64,000 bases of DNA from Psychrobacter glacincola (GCF_904846215.1 NZ_CAJGZK010000006.1:106071-170070), one strand, 5' to 3'. Positions 8,977 to 18,492 are shown, counted from the stretch's first letter. The notes: generated by a model from the letters alone, not told the origin. A program made the numbers and translations.

Positions 8977-10062
8977 ATGAAAACACCGCATATACTAATG
9001 ATGGCTGCTGGGACAGGTGGGCATGTATTTCCAGCGCTTGCTGTTGCTGAGGAATTGACTAAGCGCGGTGCGGTGATTCATTGGTTGGGTACGGCAAACG
9101 GTATGGAGAATGGCTTGGTTGCACCAACGGGTTATACTTTTCATGCCATTGCTATGCAAGGCTTGCGTGGTAAAGGCGTTGGGCGTTTGCTGAAAATGCC
9201 CGTTACTTTATTATCAGCGACAATGGCGGTTATTAAAATTATTCGCAGTAATCAGATCGATATGGTCGTTGGTTTTGGCGGTTATGTGAGTGCGCCCGGT
9301 GGCATTGCTGCTCCTATTACCGGTACACCGCTGATTATTCATGAGCAAAATGCCATTGCTGGCATGAGTAATCGTTATTTGGCGAAGATGGCGACCAAAG
9401 TCTTGCAAGCATTTGAGAATACTTTTGGCAATAGTCAGCTTGATCGTAAGCTTGAAACCGTCGGTAATCCAGTACGTAATGCTATTAGTGGCGTTGCTGA
9501 GCCAAGTGTACGCTACGATATAAATGACCTGTCACCTTTAAAATTATTGGTCGTCGGCGGCTCGCTTGGTGCTCAAGCGTTAAATAATACTGTGCCAAAA
9601 GCGCTGGCGTTAATAGCGCATCCTCTTGAGATACGTCATCAATGCGGACGTAATAATGAAGCGGCGACGCAAGCGGCCTATGCCAGCGAAGATTTAAGCG
9701 CTCATCAGTTTACGGTACAGCCATTTATCGATGATATGGCTGCTGCGTATAATTGGGCCGATATTATTGTTTGCCGTGCTGGCGCCTTAACGGTCACTGA
9801 AATTCAAAACGTCGGTATCGCAGCGATTTTTGTGCCGCTGCCGAGTGCAGTTGATGATCACCAAACGGCAAACACGCGCACCTTGACGCTACATAAAGCA
9901 GCGATTTTATTACCACAAAGCGAATTAACGCCAAAACGCTTGAGTGATGAGCTTAGTGTGCTTGATCGATCTGCTTGCCTAGAGATGGCAAAAAAAGGTC
10001 ATGCACTTGCCAATCGTCAGGCCTGCCAGCACGTTGCTGATATTATCTGGCAAACACTATAA
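8977..10062 (+). CDS. murG: UDP-GlcNAc:undecaprenyl-PP-MurNAc-pentapeptide GlcNAc transferase
   Basis: Peripheral membrane GT-B glycosyltransferase converting lipid I to lipid II. The N-terminal G-loop GTGGHVFPALAVAEEL is at 12-27, a second G-loop GGSLGAQALN near 192-201, and the donor-binding region RAGALTVTE near 267. 361 residues, normal for MurG. It has an AGGCAGGCG Shine-Dalgarno and begins the cluster murG-murC-ddl-ftsQ-ftsA-ftsZ. The upstream dcw genes (mraY, murD, ftsW) are not in the window, so the cluster is split relative to enteric bacteria. Confidence 0.97.
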   Translation: MKTPHILMMAAGTGGHVFPALAVAEELTKRGAVIHWLGTANGMENGLVAPTGYTFHAIAMQGLRGKGVGRLLKMPVTLLSATMAVIKIIRSNQIDMVVGFGGYVSAPGGIAAPITGTPLIIHEQNAIAGMSNRYLAKMATKVLQAFENTFGNSQLDRKLETVGNPVRNAISGVAEPSVRYDINDLSPLKLLVVGGSLGAQALNNTVPKALALIAHPLEIRHQCGRNNEAATQAAYASEDLSAHQFTVQPFIDDMAAAYNWADIIVCRAGALTVTEIQNVGIAAIFVPLPSAVDDHQTANTRTLTLHKAAILLPQSELTPKRLSDELSVLDRSACLEMAKKGHALANRQACQHVADIIWQTL

Positions 10063-10123
10063 ATAACAAACACCAATTATTTTTTAATTACATTTTATCA
10101 GTCTTCTATAAAGAGAAAATGCT

Positions 10124-11563
10124 ATGCCTACCTCTGCTAAAGCCCTAACGAAACGTTTGATTGAAATACCAGAAATGCGCCGTATTCAGCATTTGCATTT
10201 TATCGGTATTGGCGGTTCGGGGATGTGCGGTATTGCTGAGGTAATGAAGAACCAAGGCTATGAAGTAAGTGGTTCCGATATTGCTGAGAGTCTCGTTACT
10301 AAACGATTAGAGCAGATTGGTATCGATATTAATATTGGGCATGACTCAAAGAATATCGCCAATGCTGATGTCATCGTGGTATCGTCTGCGATTGACCGTA
10401 GCAACCCTGAAGTAACAGCAGCACTAGAAGCGCGTCTTCCTGTGGTACGCCGTGCAGATATGCTCGGTGAGTTGATGCGTTACCGTCATGGTATCGCTAT
10501 TGCTGGGGCGCATGGTAAAACCACCACCACCAGCTTACTGACTACCATGATGGCTGAAGGAAATTTTGACCCCACCTATGTGATTGGCGGCAAACTTAAT
10601 GCATCAGGTAAAAATGCAGCCCTTGGTAGTAGTCGCTTTTTGATTGCAGAGGCCGATGAGTCTGATGCCTCATTTTTATCATTACGCCCGATGGCAGCGA
10701 TTGTCACCAATATCGATCAAGATCATATGGAAACCTATGGCAATAGTTTTGATAAATTAAAAGCGGCTTATATCCAGTTTTTGCAAAATATGCCATTTTA
10801 TGGTCTAGCAGTGGTCTGCGGTGATGATCCAGAACTATATGCGATGATTGACGATATTGGACGTCCAGTATTGACCTTTGGTCTTGAGCCGTTTAACGAT
10901 GTACAAGCCGTTGATTTGGTCACCGAAGGCACAAAAACCCACTTTACCGTATTGCGCCGTGATCATGAGCCATTGCATCTGACCCTAAATATTCCGGGTG
11001 TGCATAATGTCTACAATGCGCTAGCAGCTATCACTATGGCAACCGACGAAGGCGTCGACGATGCGGCAATTACTCGTGCGCTGCAGAAATTTGAGGGCGT
11101 TGGTCGCCGTTTTGAGCAGCATGCTTCTGTCACTATCGATGATGGAGATGTTTTACTGATTGATGATTACGGTCATCATCCTAAAGAAGTCGATGCCACC
11201 ATCAAAGCGGCGCGTCAAAGCTTCCCGGAGCGCCGTTTGGTCATGCTATTTCAGCCACATCGCTATAGTCGTACGCGTGACTGCTTTGATGATTTTGTCG
11301 AAGTACTCTCAAGTGTTGATGAATTATTATTATTGGATGTCTATTCAGCCGGTGAAAGTCCGATTGCTGGTGCAGATACCAAAGCTTTAGCACGCAGTAT
11401 ACGTTTGCGCGGTGCTGTTGAGCCAACGATAGTTGATAAAGACAATATTGCCCCTGTCATGCAGCGATTATTAAAAGCAAATGACATGCTGATTACCCAA
11501 GGTGCCGGTAATGTGGGGCAGATAGCTATCGAATTGGCTGCCAACAATCTATATATCAAATAA
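10124..11563 (+). CDS. murC: UDP-N-acetylmuramate--L-alanine ligase
   Basis: Cytoplasmic Mur ligase adding L-alanine to UDP-MurNAc, the first amino acid of the peptidoglycan stem. The N-terminal dinucleotide-like loop [11 protein letters not shown] lies at about 27-37, the ATP-binding P-loop GAHGKTTTT at 128-136, and the NVYNALAAI and HPHRYSRT-type motifs of the ligase and C-terminal domains follow. 479 residues, normal. It starts 61 bp after murG with an AAAGAGAAA-type ribosome site; ddl follows after about 40 bp. Co-transcription through the three genes is likely. Confidence 0.97.
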   Translation: MPTSAKALTKRLIEIPEMRRIQHLHFIGIGGSGMCGIAEVMKNQGYEVSGSDIAESLVTKRLEQIGIDINIGHDSKNIANADVIVVSSAIDRSNPEVTAALEARLPVVRRADMLGELMRYRHGIAIAGAHGKTTTTSLLTTMMAEGNFDPTYVIGGKLNASGKNAALGSSRFLIAEADESDASFLSLRPMAAIVTNIDQDHMETYGNSFDKLKAAYIQFLQNMPFYGLAVVCGDDPELYAMIDDIGRPVLTFGLEPFNDVQAVDLVTEGTKTHFTVLRRDHEPLHLTLNIPGVHNVYNALAAITMATDEGVDDAAITRALQKFEGVGRRFEQHASVTIDDGDVLLIDDYGHHPKEVDATIKAARQSFPERRLVMLFQPHRYSRTRDCFDDFVEVLSSVDELLLLDVYSAGESPIAGADTKALARSIRLRGAVEPTIVDKDNIAPVMQRLLKANDMLITQGAGNVGQIAIELAANNLYIK

Positions 11564-11604
11564 GTCTTAAAAGAATGGCTTCAAAAATATTAGGAATATT
11601 ACTT

Positions 11605-12705
11605 ATGACCACGAATAACCCTCAAAAAAACAGCGACGATTTCAATAAAAACGCAGATAGTGCTCAAGATCATACTGCCCCTATCCTAAATCCAGAACCA
11701 GCATTGGCAGCGGCTGCACAAGCAGAACAAGACAAAACACAGACTACTAATGAAAGCTCTGATGCGCCACCAAAGATAAAAGTTAGTAACGTAAAAGAGG
11801 CGAGTGAGTTTGGTAAGGTTGCTGTGATTTACGGTGGCAATAGTAATGAGCGGAGCGTCTCTTTAGACAGTGGCGCTGCTGTATTACAAGCGCTACAAAA
11901 CCAAGGCGTTGATGCCACGCATTTTGATCCTAAGCATCAAGACATTACCGAGCTACGCCAGTATGACCGTGTATTTAACGTATTGCATGGTCGCGGCGGC
12001 GAAGATGGTTTGCTACAAGGCGTATTGCAGTGGTTTAATATTCCACAGACAGGTTCAGGCATTTTGGCATCGGCACTTGGCATGGATAAAGTACGTACCA
12101 AGCAATTGTGGCAAGGCTGCGGTTTATCGACCGCGCCGTTCTCTATTCTTACGGCTGAAACCGACTGGCAGCAAGTGGTTAATATGCTAGGTCTACCACT
12201 TATTATCAAACCTGTTCATGAAGGATCTAGTATTGGCATGACCAAGGTGAATAACCTTGACGAGTTGCCTGCGGCGTATGCAACGGCGGTACAATGCGGA
12301 GATGTAGTGATGGCAGAGCGCTGGATCACGGGTCGTGAATTCACCATTGTTATCATCGATGACGAAGCGTATCCTGTTATTCGCCTAGAGCCTGCTGATA
12401 TCACCAATTTTTATGATTTTGAAGCTAAGTATAACCGTAACGACACCAGCTACTATATCCCTTGTGGTCTAAGCATTAGTGATGAAAAGCATCTGCAAGA
12501 CTTAAGTTTATCAGCGTTTCGTGCTGTTGGGGCCACAGGTTGGGGACGTATTGATGCCATGCAAGATGAAGCTGGCAACTTTTGGTTACTTGAAATTAAT
12601 ACCGTGCCAGGTATGACCAGTCATAGCCTAGTGCCAATGGCAGCTAAAGCTCATGGCATGGATTTTGAGAGCTTGTGCTGGCATATCTTAGCGCAAACGG
12701 TATAA
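11605..12705 (+). CDS. ddl: D-alanine--D-alanine ligase, with N-terminal extension
   Basis: ATP-grasp enzyme joining two D-alanines for the peptidoglycan stem. The start at 11605 is preferred over 11575 because AGGA sits about 9 bases before it. The catalytic body begins near residue 72 (VAVIYGGNSNERSVS) and shows HGRGGEDG, KPVHEGSSIGM and the C-terminal EINTVPGMTSHS loop. At 366 residues it is ~60 longer than typical DdlB. The excess is a Gln/Asp/Asn/Ala-rich, apparently disordered N-terminal tail. Sits between murC and ftsQ, as in most dcw clusters. Confidence 0.95.
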   Translation: MTTNNPQKNSDDFNKNADSAQDHTAPILNPEPALAAAAQAEQDKTQTTNESSDAPPKIKVSNVKEASEFGKVAVIYGGNSNERSVSLDSGAAVLQALQNQGVDATHFDPKHQDITELRQYDRVFNVLHGRGGEDGLLQGVLQWFNIPQTGSGILASALGMDKVRTKQLWQGCGLSTAPFSILTAETDWQQVVNMLGLPLIIKPVHEGSSIGMTKVNNLDELPAAYATAVQCGDVVMAERWITGREFTIVIIDDEAYPVIRLEPADITNFYDFEAKYNRNDTSYYIPCGLSISDEKHLQDLSLSAFRAVGATGWGRIDAMQDEAGNFWLLEINTVPGMTSHSLVPMAAKAHGMDFESLCWHILAQTV

Positions 12706-13116
12706 GGCTCTATCAAATAGCCGTCTCTTATCACTCGTAATGTATCGCTAGAGATGCTATACCACAGCTTCCTGTAAAATTGTGTAAATTCATTATGAGT
12801 AGTAGGGGTTAGGCTATTGTTTGAAGATAAAATGCGTTAATATTGTAACTATCTCGCGGTTTTGGTGATAATTATGCAACGCTTTGGTAAGTCATTCATT
12901 AAATAAGAGAAATGTTACATTTAAAGGCAAATAAGTTCAGTTTATATCGCCTTTTAAAGTAGCAAATTGCTAGCATATCTATTAAATGAATTTTTACAAA
13001 TACTAAAGTAATCAGTATATTTACATAAATAAAAAACATCATCGATTTTACGTAAATATAAATCGAATGGACAAAATATATAGATTATATGGATAAATAT
13101 AGGGACGAAGTTTAAT
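12706..13116. other. AT-rich gap between ddl and ftsQ
   Basis: 411 bp with no convincing reading frame, inside a cluster where these genes are usually packed. The last ~200 bp are strongly AT-rich with runs of TATA-like sequence, so a dedicated promoter for ftsQAZ is plausible. No terminator with a clear T-tract is seen. Confidence 0.55.
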
Positions 13117-13944
13117 ATGGCTCAAACTGTCAATGACGTCGCTGACTTGATGAGTGATAAAACCCGTCATCCAAAATCAAACTTCCAAGTACCGACTGCG
13201 GTCAGGTATTTTTTTACCGTATTGGTGCTTGGATTGTTAGTGCTGATATTGCTAATGGGCGGTAAGGCTTTACGTGACGCACCTCCAGCAGCTATTCATG
13301 TCAATCATCAAGGATTGACGGGCGCCGAATATCGGGCGCTGCAATATGTCATGAATCAGCAGAGTGTGAGCAGCTTTTTTACCTCTGATTTGCAAGCGCT
13401 GCGAGATATCACCACTGGTTTGGCGTGGGTTGATCAGGTCAGTATCAGTCGTGACTGGCAAAAAGGTATTGTGGTTACGGTATTGCCTAAGCAAGCAGTG
13501 GCAAATTTTGGTACGGAGCGTTTAGTGGATGCAACAGGCAATGTGTTTGTCCCTGCCGATAGCAGAGATTTAACGCAAGAGGAGTTTGCAACTTTGCAAG
13601 GCAATATGACTCAAGCGCCGGTCATTATGCAGCAGATGCAGCAAGTCAATGATTGGTATGCACCGCTTGGCTTGCAAGTTGCAGATATTATTTTGTCGCC
13701 AAGAATGACTTGGCTGATTCGTTTTGATAACGGGTTGCGTATCATCGTTGATAATGAGAATACGGCGCAAAAGTTGCTGAATTTGAGTCAGCTGTTGGGT
13801 AATCAATTAAAAAACCGCCGTGATGAGATGCAATCGGTAGATCTTCGTTACAAAAATGGATTTACGATTACATGGAATATAGCATCGCCAAAAGATAATG
13901 AAATACCTCCAAACGAAAAACCCCAAAGTGACATACCTCTATAA
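13117..13944 (+). CDS. ftsQ: Cell division protein FtsQ
   Basis: Bitopic divisome protein bridging early and late division proteins. It shows a short cytoplasmic N-terminus, one membrane helix at about residues 29-49 (YFFTVLVLGLLVLILLMGG), then a POTRA domain (GLTGAEYRALQYV... LAWVDQVSISRDW) and the FtsQ/DivIB beta domain. 275 residues matches E. coli FtsQ. The C-terminus is a Pro/Glu/Lys-rich tail. ftsA follows after about 100-150 bp depending on its start. Confidence 0.93.
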   Translation: MAQTVNDVADLMSDKTRHPKSNFQVPTAVRYFFTVLVLGLLVLILLMGGKALRDAPPAAIHVNHQGLTGAEYRALQYVMNQQSVSSFFTSDLQALRDITTGLAWVDQVSISRDWQKGIVVTVLPKQAVANFGTERLVDATGNVFVPADSRDLTQEEFATLQGNMTQAPVIMQQMQQVNDWYAPLGLQVADIILSPRMTWLIRFDNGLRIIVDNENTAQKLLNLSQLLGNQLKNRRDEMQSVDLRYKNGFTITWNIASPKDNEIPPNEKPQSDIPL

Positions 13945-14048
13945 GTAATATATAGAGTAGCCAACACGCTAAACTTGTCTACTTTATTTTTTATACAGAG
14001 TAAACATACGCTATTATCAGATGATAATAGACTTATTTTAATGATTTA

Positions 14049-15389
14049 ATGGAGACATCATTTGTTCTCCTGTTTAGCGATAATTTGTCTGGTACCATGA
14101 AAAATACTGAAAATCTGGTTGTTGTCCATTTAAGTGCCACGGCAGTTTATGTCGTTATTGGTAGCGTTGTGTCTGCAAGAGACATCCGTATTATGGGTGT
14201 GGGACAAGTTAAAAACAGCGACTTTTATCAAGGTCAAATCAAGCACCGTGAACGTTTGCAAGGCGCTATCAAACAGGCTATTCAAGAAGCGGAAGATACC
14301 GCCAATTGCCGTGTGCATAGTCTATGGCTCACGATGGCCACTCCTGAGCTATTGAGTAAAAATAGTGCTGGCAATGTCAGAGTAGAAGATGAGTTTGTCC
14401 GTGCTAAAGACATGGTCCAAGCGCTATCAAACGCCAAGTCGCAAGATTTGTCATCTGAATATTATTTAATGCATTGTTGTCAGCAAGGTATTTATATCGA
14501 TAACCAAGAGTTTATGGTTGATGATGCCATTGACATGGTGGCACACAATATTACTGTGATGTATCACATGATGATGATGCCGGTTGCAGGTCGTCAGAAT
14601 ATCCAAAAACTATTGCAAAGCTGTGATGTTGGTATCGATCATATTGTGTTCGATGCGGTAACCAGTGCAGAATACAGCTTGATGAGCGAAGAGCGCCAAC
14701 AAGGTGTTTGCTTGGTGGATATAGGTGCCAGTACCACGAGTATTTGTGTTTATAAAGAAAACAAGCTGATTTTTACCCATTGTATCGCAACGGGCAGTCA
14801 TGAAGTGACGATGGATATTTCAGCTGATGTTGGTATCTCAATGATAGAGGCTGAAAAGCTGAAAAAATCGCATGGTACAGTGGATGTCAACAGTGTAGAT
14901 CCAAGCTCATTTTTCTTGTTTAAACCTCAAGGTTCAGGCGATGAAATCAATATTGGTATCTACAACCTTGCTCGTATTATTGAAGCCCGTTACGTACAGA
15001 TTTTCACTGAAGTGGTTCGTCAATTGCATGAAGCGGACTTATTAGGCTATATTGATAAGGGCATTGTGCTCACAGGCGGCGGCAGTGCGATTAAAGGCAT
15101 GATACCATTTGCGAAAAAATTATTAAAAATGCCGGTGGTATTGAGCAATACCCACCCTGCGATTAGTGCTTATAATCATTTTGATAATGATGAATCTTTT
15201 AAGCAGCTGAATCTTCAGGTTAATGATCGGGCTTATCAAACGGCATTTGGTACACTTTTATACAGTCAAAGCGAGCAGTTTCGCCGCAGTGAAAAAAGCG
15301 AGCCTGAAGCGATTCAAAAAAATCGCGTGACGGGTGTTTTTCAAAGTGCTGGTCAACGTTTTGCCAGTGTACTAAAAAAGATATTATAA
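14049..15389 (+). CDS. ftsA: Cell division protein FtsA (divergent N-terminus)
   Basis: Actin-like protein that tethers FtsZ to the membrane. The frame opens at 14049 (446 residues), but the ATG at 14097 (MKNTENLVVV, 430 residues) fits the family better; neither has a clear ribosome site. The phosphate-2 region LVDIGASTTSICVY (about 225-240) and the adenosine-side TGGGSAIKGM (about 343) are intact. The C-terminal amphipathic membrane-targeting helix is present (QRFASVLKKIL). The phosphate-1 strand, normally like VGLEIGT, reads LVVVHLSATAVYVVIG and lacks the acidic residue. Followed by ftsZ. Confidence 0.94.
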   Translation: METSFVLLFSDNLSGTMKNTENLVVVHLSATAVYVVIGSVVSARDIRIMGVGQVKNSDFYQGQIKHRERLQGAIKQAIQEAEDTANCRVHSLWLTMATPELLSKNSAGNVRVEDEFVRAKDMVQALSNAKSQDLSSEYYLMHCCQQGIYIDNQEFMVDDAIDMVAHNITVMYHMMMMPVAGRQNIQKLLQSCDVGIDHIVFDAVTSAEYSLMSEERQQGVCLVDIGASTTSICVYKENKLIFTHCIATGSHEVTMDISADVGISMIEAEKLKKSHGTVDVNSVDPSSFFLFKPQGSGDEINIGIYNLARIIEARYVQIFTEVVRQLHEADLLGYIDKGIVLTGGGSAIKGMIPFAKKLLKMPVVLSNTHPAISAYNHFDNDESFKQLNLQVNDRAYQTAFGTLLYSQSEQFRRSEKSEPEAIQKNRVTGVFQSAGQRFASVLKKIL

Positions 15390-15500
15390 TCGCCCTATAA
15401 TCCTGCTGATAACCTACTTACCGCGATCAGATAGAGTTTTGTCAGCAAGACCAAGCAACAATATGAACAGCAATACCCTGTATAATAACGGCATATCTTG

Positions 15501-15536
15501 GTTAAGCGTTACTATTTAGTTAAGCATTACTATTTA
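15501..15536 (+). repeat. 18-bp tandem duplication between ftsA and ftsZ
   Basis: GTTAAGCGTTACTATTTA is followed directly by a copy with a single G-to-A change. It lies about 115 bp upstream of the ftsZ start, in the likely promoter/leader region. Confidence 0.75.
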
Positions 15537-15651
15537 AGCCATTGCTCTGTTTTATTCAAATACATTTATATATAGTAAGTCGATAGCGTGCCATATGCGT
15601 GTGTTACCACGTATCGACCATCACGCTATCTGCAACTGGAGAAACTTTTTT

Positions 15652-16848
15652 ATGTCAAAATACACCATGCCAGATGATAATCAGCTTCAAAATAATGGCC
15701 AGGCAAGCTTCACTGTATTCGGTGTAGGCGGCGGCGGCGGTAATGCAGTTGAACATATGGTACAGCAAGGGATTAGAGGTGTAACGTTCGTCTGTGCGAA
15801 TACGGACAAACAGGCGCTTGATCGTTTGACTGCCCCTCATAAACTGCAACTTGGCGCAAAAACCAATCGTGGTCTTGGCGCAGGGGCGAATCCGGAAGTG
15901 GGTCGCGAAGCAGCAGAAAGCGACGAAGAAGCGATTCGTGCACTGCTTGAGCACTCAGATATGGTCTTTATCACTGCCGGAATGGGCGGAGGTACGGGTA
16001 CGGGTGCTGCACCAGTGGTAGCGCGTATTGCTAAAGAGATGGAAGTATTGACCGTTGCTGTAGTCACCACGCCGTTTAAGTTTGAAGGCGGCAAACGTAT
16101 CAAGGCTGCCAAAGCGGGCATCGAGCAGCTGACCAATTTTGTTGACTCTATTATCACGATTCCAAATGATAAGCTGATGAGTGTCTACGGCAACATCTCT
16201 ATGCAAGATGCGTTCAAAAAAGCAGATGACGTGCTATTGCATGCGGTTCAAGGTATTGCAGAGACAATCGCTAGCGAAGGTATGATCAACATTGACTTTA
16301 ACGATATCCGTACAGCCATGACCGCTAAGGGTCATGCTATGATGGGTATCGGTCGTGCCAGCGGTGATGATCGTGCGCGTCAAGCGACTGAAAAGGCCAT
16401 CAGATCGCCATTACTTGATGATTTACGTCTAGAGAATGCCAAAGGCTTGCTCGTCAACGTGATATCGTCTGAATCGTTATCCCTAGATGAGATGAGCAAA
16501 ATCAGTGTCATCGTCGAAGAAATTACTGATATCGATGAAGCGCATATCTTCTATGGCTCAGTGATTGATGAAAAAATGGGTGATGATTTGCATGTGACGG
16601 TTATTGCAACAGGTTTGACCCTGGATGAAAATGCCGGTGAAGAGCCTGAAGTAATTGAGCAGCCTGTGCCTTCTGTAAACAGCACACAACCTGTTGACCC
16701 AAATTTGCATACCAGTGCATTAAACAGTCAAAAACAGTCTCAAGCTCAGTATCAAGAAAATCCGATTCGCTCGAATACGGTCCCTGAACAGACCAAAACC
16801 AAGACCAATAGTATTCAAGATTATCTAAAGCGTCAGCAGAATAAATAG
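15652..16848 (+). CDS. ftsZ: Cell division protein FtsZ
   Basis: Tubulin-like GTPase forming the division ring. The start at 15652 is chosen because GGAGA lies about 10 bases upstream and the protein then begins MSKYTMPDDNQ, giving 398 residues. The nucleotide-binding loops GVGGGGGNAV (24-33) and the tubulin signature GMGGGTGTGAAP (110-121) are intact. A long Gln/Asn/Pro-rich linker from about 320 leads to the C-terminal conserved peptide IQDYLKRQQNK, which binds FtsA/ZipA. Followed by a strong terminator, so lpxC has its own promoter. Confidence 0.98.
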   Translation: MSKYTMPDDNQLQNNGQASFTVFGVGGGGGNAVEHMVQQGIRGVTFVCANTDKQALDRLTAPHKLQLGAKTNRGLGAGANPEVGREAAESDEEAIRALLEHSDMVFITAGMGGGTGTGAAPVVARIAKEMEVLTVAVVTTPFKFEGGKRIKAAKAGIEQLTNFVDSIITIPNDKLMSVYGNISMQDAFKKADDVLLHAVQGIAETIASEGMINIDFNDIRTAMTAKGHAMMGIGRASGDDRARQATEKAIRSPLLDDLRLENAKGLLVNVISSESLSLDEMSKISVIVEEITDIDEAHIFYGSVIDEKMGDDLHVTVIATGLTLDENAGEEPEVIEQPVPSVNSTQPVDPNLHTSALNSQKQSQAQYQENPIRSNTVPEQTKTKTNSIQDYLKRQQNK

Positions 16849-16875
16849 ATATCATGCGTCTAAATATTGCTCATT

Positions 16876-16908
16876 AAAAAAGTCAGCGCTTAAACGCTGG
16901 CTTTTTTG
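16876..16908 (+). terminator. Terminator after ftsZ
   Basis: An 8-bp stem AGTCAGCG/CGCTGGCT flanked by an A-run on the left and T6 on the right, 30 bp after the ftsZ stop. Ends the ftsQAZ transcript. Confidence 0.85.
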
Positions 16909-16946
16909 TGCCTATTGATAACATCTGCTATTGACCAACTGGCTTA

Positions 16947-17084
16947 TATAGTCAGTGAAAAGTAATATCAATACATCACGTACTGCTGGTATCAATTTAT
17001 CCTTCTTGCTGTGCCTACGCAGACAGAGGATGCAAAAAATTTATACCAGCAGTACCGTAGCGTCTTTAGAATATTTTGACTATA
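16947..17084 (+). repeat. Palindromic MITE-like repeat, copy 1 (subfamily A)
   Basis: 138 bp bounded by perfect 8-bp terminal inverted repeats TATAGTCA/TGACTATA. Inner arms TACTGCTGGTAT and ATACCAGCAGTA are perfect 12-bp inverted repeats around a core containing CTTGCTGTGCCTACGCAGAC. Same length and end sequence as copies 2 and 4. Sits between the ftsZ terminator and lpxC. Confidence 0.9.
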
Positions 17085-17116
17085 TATAGTCACTCCTATT
17101 ATATAGTCACTCCTAT
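17083..17116 (+). repeat. 17-bp perfect tandem duplication
   Basis: TATATAGTCACTCCTAT occurs twice in direct succession at the right end of repeat copy 1, overlapping its terminal sequence by two bases. Each copy contains TATAGTCA, the same end motif as the repeat family. Confidence 0.85.
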
Positions 17117-17315
17117 TTATCAGAAAATGCTCGCTCAAAATATTGATCTATAAACTATTTTTAGAGGTTGAAAACTTTTAGAGCTCAGTATTTTATAGCA
17201 ATCTATCAGTTATTTCGACTACACAGTCACCGATAACAATACCTTGATAAGTGTTATCAATCAAAGAGATAGGTAAATTAACGCTTTTTATCGCTAGCGA
17301 ACAGGGTTCGGGTAA

Positions 17316-17324
17316 TGCTACACT
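17316..17324 (+). promoter_or_regulatory. Candidate extended -10 for lpxC
   Basis: TGCTACACT matches an extended -10 (TGnTAnACT-like) about 36 bp before the chosen lpxC start. No good -35 is visible, which is tolerated for extended -10 promoters. Confidence 0.35.
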
Positions 17325-17359
17325 ATGGCAATTGTAACAAAATATGTGAGAAGACAGCC

Positions 17360-18277
17360 ATGAACCAACGAACCATAAAAACAGCAATTGCCGTTACAGG
17401 TACTGGTCTTCATAGTGGTCAACCTGTTGATTTAGAGTTTCATCCGCAGCCTATTGATACTGGAATCCTCTTTGAGCGTTCTGATATTGCTGGCAGCACA
17501 CCCATCCCTGCCAGTGCGTTTTTGGTACAAGATACCATGATGTCATCCAATTTGGTGTTCGGTGGTACCCGTGTCGGTACGGTTGAGCATCTGCTCAGTG
17601 CGATAGCGGGACTTGGCGTTGATAATCTATTAATTCGTGTATCAGCATCAGAGATACCTATCATGGATGGCAGTGCTGCACCTTTTGTAGGGCTGTTACT
17701 ACAAGCAGGTTTTTGCGAACAGGATGCTTTAAAGAAGTTCATCAGAATTGCACGTACTGTGCGTGTTAAAGTTGATGATAAATGGGCAGAGTTACGTCCT
17801 TATGATGGCTTTGAGCTTAATTTTGAGATTGATTTTGACCATCCTGCCATTGATAAAAATTTCCAGCATGCTCAATTGCAATTTTCAACTCAAAACTTCA
17901 TTGAACAATTGAGCTCAGCACGTACTTTTGGCTTTTTACGTGATATTGAAGCTATGCGTCAGAACAATTTGGCATTAGGCGGTAGTATGGACAATGCAAT
18001 TGTCATTGATGAAGCCAATATTTTGAATGAAGAAGGTCTACGCTTTAATGACGAATTTGTTCGTCATAAAATTTTAGATGCGCTTGGTGATCTATATCTC
18101 ATTGGCTATCCGATTTTGGGTCGTTTTAATGCCTATAAATCTGGTCACGCTTTAAACAATTTAGTGGTGCGTGAGATTTTATCTGACCATAATAACTTTG
18201 AAATTGTAACTTTTGATGACAATGTAACGTGTCCTATCGAATATTTACCTTTGACTGCTATAACTGTCGAAGGATGA
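17360..18277 (+). CDS. lpxC: UDP-3-O-acyl-N-acetylglucosamine deacetylase LpxC
   Basis: Zinc deacetylase performing the first committed step of lipid A synthesis. The start at 17360 gives MNQRTIKTAIAVTGTGLHSG and 305 residues, the same length as E. coli LpxC. Zinc ligands fall at H77 (GTVEHLLSA), H236 and D240 (RHKILDALGD), each two residues before the E. coli positions. The gene proves an LPS/LOS-bearing outer membrane. In E. coli LpxC abundance is controlled by FtsH, which is also in this window; the C-terminus here (LTAITVEG) is hydrophobic-ended. Confidence 0.97.
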   Translation: MNQRTIKTAIAVTGTGLHSGQPVDLEFHPQPIDTGILFERSDIAGSTPIPASAFLVQDTMMSSNLVFGGTRVGTVEHLLSAIAGLGVDNLLIRVSASEIPIMDGSAAPFVGLLLQAGFCEQDALKKFIRIARTVRVKVDDKWAELRPYDGFELNFEIDFDHPAIDKNFQHAQLQFSTQNFIEQLSSARTFGFLRDIEAMRQNNLALGGSMDNAIVIDEANILNEEGLRFNDEFVRHKILDALGDLYLIGYPILGRFNAYKSGHALNNLVVREILSDHNNFEIVTFDDNVTCPIEYLPLTAITVEG

Positions 18278-18434
18278 ATACAGGAATATACACGAAGTAT
18301 CGAAACATTTACGCAATATTACATAAAATGGTTATAGATAGGATAAATTAGTATTTATATAAGTGGATATATCGTTCTTTATATTATAATAAATTGCCTG
18401 TATAGTAGATGAAATAAAAGCTGTAGCGAATAGA

Positions 18435-18492
18435 AAAATCATCTGTTAGTGATGTTCACAATGTGAATGACACTAACAGATGATTTTTTTTA
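18435..18492 (+). terminator. Strong terminator after lpxC
   Basis: A long stem of about 17 bp (AAAATCATCTGTTAGTG pairing with CACTAACAGATGATTTT) with an 18-20 nt loop that itself can pair (TTCACAATGTGAA), followed by T8. The left A-run allows it to act on the minus-strand dciA-like gene as well. Confidence 0.85.

Larger units (their letters stand above)
16849..17359. other. ftsZ-lpxC intergenic region
   Basis: Gene-free stretch of about 510 bp. In order it holds the ftsZ terminator, palindromic repeat copy 1 (16947-17084), a 17-bp perfect tandem duplication (17083-17116) and the likely lpxC promoter area. Confidence 0.75.
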
